Under the pieces are notes generated by a model. It saw only the letters and a program-made list of their open reading frames with translations. It searched no databases and had not been told where the DNA came from. Shown here one piece after another: positions 25,513 through 32,804 of a DNA stretch of 64,000 bases. Every line of letters begins with the position of its first letter. The stretch's first letter is position 1. The position numbers and the translations under genes were made by a program. The stretch is from a virus: IMG/VR virus record IMGVR_UViG_3300022188_000229, positions 1-64,000 of that record. One strand, given 5' to 3'.

Positions 25513-26268
25513 ATGGAAAGAGTATCAATATTTAATTGTGTATCATCAGCATATGAAATGTTAAAATTTTCATCTGATGCTATAATACAAAATGCAGGTT
25601 ACGACAACTATGATTACATAGTAGTAACATGGGGGCCAACACCAGAAGTATCTGAATATTTAGATGAGTTAAAAAAGAAACATGATTTTGTTCATATTAT
25701 CGATTATAAAACTAATAAAGATGTGCCATATGTACCAAATTTAAGAGGCATGATGAATACTGGTTTTGATTATGGATTTGAATTGAATGACTACTGCGGA
25801 CTAACTAATACTGATCAGTACTTTGGAAAAGATTGGTTATTAAATTTAGTTAAATACGCTAATCCCACTGATATAGTTAACGCAACTTCCATTTGTCCAG
25901 TAGATTGGCCAAGTCACATTAATATTAATCTAGGAATTCCTGAGTATGGTAAATTTAATTTAGAAAAATTTAATCAATTATATGACGAATTATATGAAGA
26001 TAAAATTCAAACTGAAGAAGAACGAGGTGGCAGAAGAGCTACTAATACTATGCCCTATCTAATTCCAAAAAAATTCTGGGAAGAAGCAGGTCCTTGGGAA
26101 TTAAGGGTAAGTCCTGGAGATAGCCCGGATGTAAAATTTTTTCAAAGATGTAAAAAAGCAGGAGCACATTTTACTATGAGTCGTTCTTCAATAGTGTATC
26201 ATCATGAAGCAGTAGAAAGACGTAGTGGTCAAAGACCAGATGATGCAAAAGATATGAGTGAAGAATGA
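25513..26268 (+). CDS. Glycosyltransferase family 2-like
   Basis: The 251-residue GT-A-like protein has VSIFNCVSSAYEMLKF and DYIVVTWGPTPEV at the N-terminus, LTNTDQYFGKDWL in place of the DxD strand, and a C-terminal GDSPDVKFFQRCKKAGAHF acceptor loop ending YHHEAVERR. It overlaps the following homing-endonuclease gene by 4 nt (ATGA). Confidence 0.68.
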   Translation: MERVSIFNCVSSAYEMLKFSSDAIIQNAGYDNYDYIVVTWGPTPEVSEYLDELKKKHDFVHIIDYKTNKDVPYVPNLRGMMNTGFDYGFELNDYCGLTNTDQYFGKDWLLNLVKYANPTDIVNATSICPVDWPSHININLGIPEYGKFNLEKFNQLYDELYEDKIQTEEERGGRRATNTMPYLIPKKFWEEAGPWELRVSPGDSPDVKFFQRCKKAGAHFTMSRSSIVYHHEAVERRSGQRPDDAKDMSEE

Positions 26269-26963
26269 TAAGTAATAGTATCAAATTTAGTGATGTCATT
26301 AAAAAATTAGCAGTAAAAGATTATTTATCAGACATGAGTTGCAGAGAAGTAGGTAGAAAATATAAAGCCCATCATAGAACTATTGGACGATGGGTATTAA
26401 AAGCTGGATATAAATTAAGAACTAGAAAAGAGACAGAAATTTTATCTGGCAGAAAGATGAAAGGTATTAGAAGAAGTCCTGGTAGTGAATTTAAGAAAGG
26501 AGACCCTCCTTGGAATAAAGATACAAAAGGGATAATGAAACCTAACAAAACTTCTTTTAAGAAAGGAGTACATTATTCAATAACTACAGAATTTAAAAAG
26601 GGAATGCCTACATGGAATAAGAATATCCCATGTTCTGAAGATACTAAAAAGAAAATAAGTGAAGCTTTAAAAGGTAAATTGTTAGGTAGTAAAAATCCAA
26701 ATTGGCTAGGTGGGCCGAAAGATTATGGAAAAGAATTTAATTTTGTTTTAAAAGAAATAATAAGAAGTAGAGATAACTATAAATGTAGGGTATGTGAAAA
26801 GACTCAAAAAGAAAATAAAAGAAGACTCAGTTGTCATCACATAGATTATAACAAGAAAAATTGTAAAGAAAATAATTTAATTAGTTTATGTGACTCATGC
26901 CATATGACAACTAATTTTAATCGAGAATACTGGGAAAAGTATTTAAAGGAGATATTATGTTAA
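26265..26963 (+). CDS. Free-standing HNH homing endonuclease with HTH and NUMOD-type motifs
   Basis: The 232-residue protein has an N-terminal helix-turn-helix (CREVGRKYKAHHRTIGRWVL), repeated FKKG..PWNK segments, NUMOD3-like KKISEALKGK and GSKNPNWLGG motifs, and a C-terminal HNH core with CRVC, LSCHHIDYNKKNCKENNL and CDSC. This is a typical phage mobile endonuclease that spreads itself into a cognate site. It overlaps both neighbours by a few bases, so it sits neatly between the GT2 and dehydratase genes. Its HNH core is related to that at 52345. Confidence 0.85.
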   Translation: MISNSIKFSDVIKKLAVKDYLSDMSCREVGRKYKAHHRTIGRWVLKAGYKLRTRKETEILSGRKMKGIRRSPGSEFKKGDPPWNKDTKGIMKPNKTSFKKGVHYSITTEFKKGMPTWNKNIPCSEDTKKKISEALKGKLLGSKNPNWLGGPKDYGKEFNFVLKEIIRSRDNYKCRVCEKTQKENKRRLSCHHIDYNKKNCKENNLISLCDSCHMTTNFNREYWEKYLKEILC

Positions 26964-27964
26964 AGAATTCAATATTTACTGGGGAAGTGGTCCTTTTGAC
27001 AGGGGGTACCGGATCATGGGCTCATGAACTAACAAAACAACTACTTGACAAAGATCCAAAGATGATTATATTAATATCTAGAGGTGAATTGGCTCAAGTT
27101 ATGACAGCTAGAAAATTTAACAATGACCCAAGACTTAAGTTTATAATTTGTGATGTAAGAGATACTGCTGCAGTAGATAGAGTACTTAGTACAGGGGTGG
27201 ATTATGTATTTCATATGGCAGCATTAAAGCATGTACCTGTATGTGAGGACCAACCACAAGAAGCTATTAAAACCAACATAGATGGTACAATGAATATTAT
27301 TAACTCTGCTATTAGACATAAGGTGAAGAAAGTTATTGATGTGTCAACAGATAAAGCAGTTTCACCTACTAATTTATATGGTTTTACAAAAGCAGTAGGG
27401 GAAAAGTTAATAATTCAAGCCAATACTTTGTCAGATGACACTGAGTTTGTTTGTATTAGGGGTGGTAATGTTCTTGGTTCTAATGGTAGTGTAGTACCTT
27501 TATTTATAGATCAGATAAAAGAGTTTAATAAAATAACAGTTACTGATGAATCAATGACTAGATTTTTTCTTACACTGCCAGAAGCTATAACTTTATTGTT
27601 TCAGGCTACAGAATATAGTACAGGCGGAGAAACATTCGTTATGAATATGCCAGCCTTCTATATAGGGGATTTAGCTAAGGTAATGATTAGACACTATGGG
27701 GATGAAAACACTTCAATAGATGTAATAGGTTTGAGACCAGGAGAAAAAGTCCATGAAGAGTTAATTTCTGAACATGAATCTCATAGGTCGCACATCTTTA
27801 ATGAGGACTACTATGTGATATTACCTGAAATTGCTATGGGAAAAGACTATGCTGATTTAAAAGCCATGGATAAAGTAAAGTTTGATAGTTTTTCTTCATC
27901 TGACAATGTGAAAGGACAAAGGTATTTAACAGATTTGCTTAATAATGGGGGCTTTTTAATATGA
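26957..27964 (+). CDS. UDP-GlcNAc 4,6-dehydratase (CapE/WbjB/FlaA1-like)
   Basis: The 335-residue extended SDR enzyme has VVLLTGGTGSWAHEL (NAD(P) loop), CDVRDTAAVDRVLS, FHMAALKHVPVCEDQPQEAIKTNIDG split over two blocks, and VSTDKAVSPTNLYGFTKAVG. In this family STDKA with downstream K forms the catalytic region (the Tyr of YxxxK is replaced in 5-inverting dehydratases). RPGEKVHEELIS is present. It would form a 4-keto-6-deoxy UDP-sugar. Ribosome site AAAGGAGATATT. Confidence 0.85.
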   Translation: MLKNSIFTGEVVLLTGGTGSWAHELTKQLLDKDPKMIILISRGELAQVMTARKFNNDPRLKFIICDVRDTAAVDRVLSTGVDYVFHMAALKHVPVCEDQPQEAIKTNIDGTMNIINSAIRHKVKKVIDVSTDKAVSPTNLYGFTKAVGEKLIIQANTLSDDTEFVCIRGGNVLGSNGSVVPLFIDQIKEFNKITVTDESMTRFFLTLPEAITLLFQATEYSTGGETFVMNMPAFYIGDLAKVMIRHYGDENTSIDVIGLRPGEKVHEELISEHESHRSHIFNEDYYVILPEIAMGKDYADLKAMDKVKFDSFSSSDNVKGQRYLTDLLNNGGFLI

Positions 27965-28779
27965 GAATTTTTGTTTTTGGAAGAAATGGTATGTTAGGTA
28001 ACTACGTATACTCTTATTTTAAATTGAACACATCATACGATGTTATAGGTATTACTCGAAAGGATATCGACCTGTCCCGTGTATCTAACTTTAAGTTACT
28101 AGAAGGTCAGTTTAGTCCTGAAGATGTGATTATAAATTGTGTTGGGGTTATAAAGCAACGGAATAACGCAGAAGATATGGAGTTTATTGTAGTAAACTCA
28201 GTTCTTCCACATTATTTAAACAACGTTTGTAAAAATATTAGAGCTAAGTTTATTAATATTTCAACAGACTGTGTGTTTACAGGGGCAGATGGAGGTTACG
28301 ACGAGGAATCTGCTCACGATGCGTCAGATATATATGGAAGAACCAAGTCTTTGGGTGAGCCTGTGGATGCTACTACTATTCGAACATCAATAATAGGGGA
28401 AGAGCTAAGCAATTTTTGTTCCTTGATCGAATGGGTTAAAAGTAATAAAGATAAAAATGTGTTAGGATATACTAATCATTTCTGGAATGGAATAACCTGT
28501 CTTCAGTTTGCAAAGATATGTGAATACATGATAGATAATTCTTTTTATTGGGAAGGCGTCAGACATATTAATTCTCCTAGTGTTGTTTCAAAATGTGATT
28601 TGGTTAAATTAATATCTGACACTTATGACTTGAACATTGAGGTTACCCCTCATACTGCACAGACATACTGTGATAGGTCGTTGTCGTCCATTAAAGAGAA
28701 ATTTCCAATAGATATTCCAGAGTTAGTTGTTCAAATCGAGGAGCAGAAAAAGTTTTATGGGAGACACTATGGACTTTAG
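27961..28779 (+). CDS. RmlD-like nucleotide-sugar 4-keto reductase
   Basis: The 272-residue SDR protein has IFVFGRNGMLGNYVYSYF, INCVGVIKQR, NSVLPHYLNNVC, FINISTDCVFTGADGGYDEE and IYGRTKSLGEP (Y-x3-K). This is the dTDP-4-dehydrorhamnose-reductase/WbvR/CapF type N-terminal domain. The overlap of 4 nt with the dehydratase gene (ATGA) supports a common pathway: dehydration at C4/C6, then reduction of the 4-keto sugar. The 2-epimerase at 19482 would complete the set. Confidence 0.83.
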   Translation: MRIFVFGRNGMLGNYVYSYFKLNTSYDVIGITRKDIDLSRVSNFKLLEGQFSPEDVIINCVGVIKQRNNAEDMEFIVVNSVLPHYLNNVCKNIRAKFINISTDCVFTGADGGYDEESAHDASDIYGRTKSLGEPVDATTIRTSIIGEELSNFCSLIEWVKSNKDKNVLGYTNHFWNGITCLQFAKICEYMIDNSFYWEGVRHINSPSVVSKCDLVKLISDTYDLNIEVTPHTAQTYCDRSLSSIKEKFPIDIPELVVQIEEQKKFYGRHYGL

Positions 28780-29263
28780 TAAAATTGATATAATTGTTAG
28801 CGAAATTGATGGTATTTTAACTGATGGATTCAAACCAATAGATAATATGAATTTGTGCTTATTTAAGAACTACTGTGAGAAAGATTTTGAAGCCATTAAC
28901 GAATTAAAGCGATTCTTTACAGTAGTATTCCTTGCTTCAGACTCAGATGTTAGTTATAATGTGATGAGGACTAGAAATATACCTGCTTATTTTATTACAT
29001 CTAAGGAAACTAAACTAGATATACTCACTAGAAAGATAATGCCTCGTTATAATATGCGTCCTGAAAATTTATTATATATAGGTAATAAACTATCAGATGT
29101 CCCTTGTATGAACTACGCTGAGTATAGCTTTACAATACCGGCTTCAGCCAATAGAGTGGTTTGTGCAGCCAACGGATCAATTGCTGGAGCATCTGGGAAG
29201 GGCATCATGACCAAGTTGTGTGAGGTTTTACTTCCTGAGATAGAAAAAAGAACAAGAAAATAA
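28769..29263 (+). CDS. KdsC-like HAD-superfamily protein with altered nucleophile
   Basis: The 164-residue protein has the KdsC layout: SKIDIIVSEIDGILTDG (motif I), VVFLASDSD (motif II), SKETKLDIL (motif III Lys) and NLLYIGNKLSDVPCM (motif IV). In motif I the first Asp of DxD, which normally forms the phospho-enzyme, is Glu (SEIDG). Phosphatase activity may therefore be reduced or lost. Start ATG at 28769 with GGGAG just upstream fits the domain start; ATG at 28757 is an alternative. Last gene of the glycan cassette, followed by the next promoter. Confidence 0.75.
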   Translation: MDFSKIDIIVSEIDGILTDGFKPIDNMNLCLFKNYCEKDFEAINELKRFFTVVFLASDSDVSYNVMRTRNIPAYFITSKETKLDILTRKIMPRYNMRPENLLYIGNKLSDVPCMNYAEYSFTIPASANRVVCAANGSIAGASGKGIMTKLCEVLLPEIEKRTRK

Positions 29264-29264
29264 C

Positions 29265-29292
29265 TTGACAAGTTTAGAATATGTATTATATT
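29265..29292 (+). promoter_or_regulatory. Sigma-70-like phage promoter of clamp loader/polymerase operon
   Basis: TTGACA 29265-29270, 16-nt spacer, TATATT 29287-29292, with the family context ACTTGACAA and TATTATATTATAT. Leader of about 30 nt to the clamp-loader ATG. Confidence 0.8.
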
Positions 29293-29329
29293 ATATGTAA
29301 CTATGACAATTAGAAATTAAGAGGTATTT

Positions 29330-30388
29330 ATGTTAATCAAAAGAGCAACAAGTTATGGGGCTAATGATCTTATTACCACATACCGTCCTTGTACTATAGG
29401 TGAACTTATAGGTCAAGATGTCAATAAAAAAATAATTAAAAATAACTTACTTAAGGGCACAACTCCTCACTCCATGTTGTTTACCGGACCACCAGGTTGT
29501 GGTAAAACAACTGCTGCCAGGATCATAGCCCTGAGATTGAATTGTCTACATCCTTTACATGAACATACTTATATCCCATGTTTAGAGTGTAAGATATGTA
29601 AATCTACATTGGAACAAAATAATCTAGATATAGTAGAAATAAATGTAGGTAAATCAGGAGGCAAGGCTGCTGTCGAAAAGATAACTTCAAGGTTAGCCTA
29701 TTCACCTTTGATGAGCGCCAATAAGATATTAATATTTGATGAGGCACACAAATTAACACCCGCTGCCCAGGATCTATTACTAAAAGAGATCGAGGACGGA
29801 TATGATAATGTATATTTTATTTTCTGTACTAACCAACCTGAGAAATTAGTACCAGCGTTCATTGATAGAAATTTCAGTATGCATTTTGGTACTATAGCTG
29901 ATAAATTACTTACAGAGCTATTAACAAATATCTGTGATTATGAAGGTATAGAATATAAACCAAATATTATAAGGTACATTGTTGAGGCTGCGAAAGGAAC
30001 ACCAAGAAGAGCTATAATGAATTTGAAAGTTATTATAGATGAAGGTAGTTGGTCTCTTGATAACGCTAAAGCAGCATTAATAAGTCAGAGTATCGATGAA
30101 GATAATCCTAATATAATGGAGATAGGTAAGTGTCTAGTCTCTGGTAAGTTCAAAGAAGCACTTAAAGTACTGAAGAAGTTAAAGAATGTGCCTGAGGAGA
30201 CGGTACGTATAGCTACTGCAGGATTTTTTACTAATCGATTAACTTGGTGCAAGTCTTTCGAAGAGGGTGATAAGCTTTCAGCAATTTTAGATTTTATGAC
30301 TGTGCCTATCCTTATGACAGGTAAACCAGCCTATCATAAACTTGTCAATAATTTTTATAAAGCAACTAAGATAATGAAGGGTAAATAA
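29330..30388 (+). CDS. dnaX: DNA polymerase III clamp loader subunit (DnaX-like)
   Basis: In the 352-residue AAA+ protein, TYRPCTIGELIGQD is the family opening, Walker A is GPPGCGKT (53-60), a Cys zinc module (LNC, then CLECKIC) sits where DnaX has its four-Cys knuckle, Walker B is ILIFDEAHKL, and sensor 1 is FIFCTNQPEKL. AAKGTPRRAIMNL is the sensor 2 region. It loads the DnaN-like clamp (4778). It lacks the tau C-terminal domains, so the polymerase link differs from the host replisome. Overlaps the polymerase start by one base. Confidence 0.88.
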   Translation: MLIKRATSYGANDLITTYRPCTIGELIGQDVNKKIIKNNLLKGTTPHSMLFTGPPGCGKTTAARIIALRLNCLHPLHEHTYIPCLECKICKSTLEQNNLDIVEINVGKSGGKAAVEKITSRLAYSPLMSANKILIFDEAHKLTPAAQDLLLKEIEDGYDNVYFIFCTNQPEKLVPAFIDRNFSMHFGTIADKLLTELLTNICDYEGIEYKPNIIRYIVEAAKGTPRRAIMNLKVIIDEGSWSLDNAKAALISQSIDEDNPNIMEIGKCLVSGKFKEALKVLKKLKNVPEETVRIATAGFFTNRLTWCKSFEEGDKLSAILDFMTVPILMTGKPAYHKLVNNFYKATKIMKGK

Positions 30389-32319
30389 TGGGTACTTTTG
30401 AAGTTGAACAGACAGGCCTACCTAAACCTAACTATGAATACATAAACAATGGCGAGGATGTAGGCAGAGCTATTGAAGACATTCTTAAGCATAATATTAT
30501 TGAGGTGGATACAGAGACTACAGGGTTCGATCCATACACTAAAAAGATAGTGTTGGCACAGATAGGGATTCCTGGAAAATCTTATGTGTTCGATGTACGC
30601 CATGACACTGAACGTTCAAGTGTACATTTAGAGCAATTAAAACCGGTACTAGCTAATAAGAATATTTTAAAGCTGTTACAGAATGCAGTTTTCGATATGA
30701 AAATGTTAAAAGTTCATGGTGGTTATTATTTAGAAAATATATATGATACCATGCTGGTGGAGCAATTATTTAACCTCGGAAAGATAGGGAGAGGTGCAAG
30801 ATTATCTGATATTGTACTGAAGTATTTAGGTCTTGTTCTTCCTAAGGAGCCTGCCACTACGTTTCAAGACTATAATCAGGAATTTAAACCATTTCAATTA
30901 GAATATGCCGCAAATGATGTGACTATTCTATCCTTGATACGAGATTTGCAGGCACCTAGAATTATTTCTGAAGGGTTTGAGAATGTATGTAGGTTAGAGT
31001 TTGAGTTCACTAAGCCTATGTGTGAAATGGAATTGAATGGTATTCATTTAGATAAAGATAAATGGCGTGTGATGATGGCAGATATAGAAGTAGAGAGAGG
31101 TTCAGAGCTCACTCTTATTCAGCAGTTACTAACAGCCACTTATGGTAAGAATGTTTTATTTGGTGTACCAGTTGTGAATTTAGACAGCCCCAAGCAATTG
31201 CTTAAGGCATTAAAGAGTTATGGTTTACCTAATTTAGATAGTACTGCTGAAGCTGCTTTGAAAAAATACAAAGATGTTCCTGTTGTTAAATCACTATTAA
31301 AATTTAGAAAGCTGAACAAACTTATGTCTACTTATGGCGAGACTCTTCTTGATAAGCTTCATCCAATCACTGGGAGACTCCACACACGTTTCCGCCAGAT
31401 GGTAAGCACCGGTAGGATGAGTTCTTCTGCCCCTAATTTGCAGAATATACCTAAGAAGCAAAAGTATAGAAGCTGCTTTGTAGCAAAACCGGGGTATGGA
31501 CTAGTCACTGCTGATATGTCAGGAGCCGAGTTAAGAATTCTTGGTAATATATCAAATGATGCAGTGTTCATTGAGTGTTACGCTAATGGGATAGATATAC
31601 ATACTAGAACTGCCTCAGAAGTATTTGATACTCCTATGGATAGAGTTAAAGGTGCCATGAGGAACTCTGCTAAAGCTATTAACTTTGGACTGTGTTATGG
31701 TCTATCTAAATACGGATTGGCAGACAGACTTAAGATCACTGAGAAAGAAGCAGATAGAATGATTAATACTTATTTTGAACGTTATAGTGGAGTAAAAACA
31801 TATTTAGATTCCGCTGCGAGAAGTGCAATTAAAAATGGTTACTCAACTACTGTAAGTGGACGTAAAAGATTCTATAATGTGCCTCCTTATGGACACCCTG
31901 ATCGTAAAAAAATACAACGTTCGGTGGAAAGGGCAGCTAAGAATGCTGGTATTCAAGGTGCCAATGCTGATACAATTAAAGAGTCTATGATTTTGGTCGT
32001 AGATAGATTAGAAAAGAGTGGTTTAGACGCTAAACTTTTACTTACTGTACATGATGAAGTTGTAGTAGAAGTGAGGAATGACCAAATTGAGGAGGCTTCT
32101 GCAATCGTTTCCCAGTCCCTTATTGATGGCTTTGCTACTTATTTTAGTAAGATTCCTATGGAGACCGATGCGTTATCAGGTCCTTGTTGGTTAAAGGGAT
32201 CTTGTGAAGAGGAAGATGAAGATGGAAAAGAATGTGGATGCGCAAAAATGATGTTTGCACCAGATGAAAAATTTGGAACTAAGTTAGTGTGTTCCAGTTG
32301 TGGAGCACCACAAGATTAA
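30388..32319 (+). CDS. polA: Family A DNA polymerase with 3'-5' exonuclease and zinc-ribbon tail
   Basis: In the 643-residue protein the exonuclease begins at IIEVDTETTGF (D41, E43). Polymerase motif A is DMSGAELR (about 376-383, versus DYSQIELR), motif B is RNSAKAINFGLCYG (about 427-440), and motif C is LTVHDEVVVE (about 551-560). The 5' nuclease domain of cellular Pol I is absent, as in phage replicases. The last 35 residues (ECGC ... CSSCG) form an extra Cys-rich zinc-ribbon-like tail not normal for Pol I. Used with the phage clamp and loader, it is presumably the replicative polymerase. Confidence 0.92.
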   Translation: MGTFEVEQTGLPKPNYEYINNGEDVGRAIEDILKHNIIEVDTETTGFDPYTKKIVLAQIGIPGKSYVFDVRHDTERSSVHLEQLKPVLANKNILKLLQNAVFDMKMLKVHGGYYLENIYDTMLVEQLFNLGKIGRGARLSDIVLKYLGLVLPKEPATTFQDYNQEFKPFQLEYAANDVTILSLIRDLQAPRIISEGFENVCRLEFEFTKPMCEMELNGIHLDKDKWRVMMADIEVERGSELTLIQQLLTATYGKNVLFGVPVVNLDSPKQLLKALKSYGLPNLDSTAEAALKKYKDVPVVKSLLKFRKLNKLMSTYGETLLDKLHPITGRLHTRFRQMVSTGRMSSSAPNLQNIPKKQKYRSCFVAKPGYGLVTADMSGAELRILGNISNDAVFIECYANGIDIHTRTASEVFDTPMDRVKGAMRNSAKAINFGLCYGLSKYGLADRLKITEKEADRMINTYFERYSGVKTYLDSAARSAIKNGYSTTVSGRKRFYNVPPYGHPDRKKIQRSVERAAKNAGIQGANADTIKESMILVVDRLEKSGLDAKLLLTVHDEVVVEVRNDQIEEASAIVSQSLIDGFATYFSKIPMETDALSGPCWLKGSCEEEDEDGKECGCAKMMFAPDEKFGTKLVCSSCGAPQD

Positions 32320-32340
32320 AAATAAAAAGGAGAACGACTA

Positions 32341-32789
32341 TGAACGTAACAATTAAATACACAAAATTAAATGAGACCGCAGTACTACCTGAATATGCAC
32401 ACGACACTGATGCATGTTTTGATATCTTTGCACTGGAGGGTGGGGTACTTAAGCCTCACAGACATGTACTAGTTAAGACTGGCTTGGCTTACGCTTTACC
32501 GATTGACTATGAGATGCAGGTTAGACCTAGAAGTGGTAATGCAAATAAGAAAATGGTCACTGTATTGAATACCCCAGGTACCATTGATCAGGACTATAGA
32601 GGGGACCTTGGTGTAATTCTTATCAACCACAGTAACAATCCGTTTGTATGGGAAGCAGGTCAAGCCATAGCACAGGGTGCAGTTAAGCCTGTGTACCGTG
32701 CCAATTTTGTTGAAGTAGATAACCTAGATGAAACTGTACGAGGTGAAGGTGGATTTGGTTCTACTGATGCTCCCAAAGAAAATAATTAA
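32341..32789 (+). CDS. dut: dUTPase (trimeric dUTP diphosphatase)
   Basis: All five motifs of the trimeric family are present in 148 residues: DTDACFDIFA (1), RPRSGNA (2), PGTIDQDYRGDLGVIL (3), GQAIAQGAV (4) and GEGGFGST (5). It hydrolyses dUTP to dUMP, keeping uracil out of phage DNA and feeding dTMP synthesis. Start ATG at 32341 follows AAAAAGGAGAACGACT; earlier in-frame codons lie inside the polymerase gene. Confidence 0.93.
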
Positions 32790-32804
32790 GGAGGCAATTA
32801 AAAT

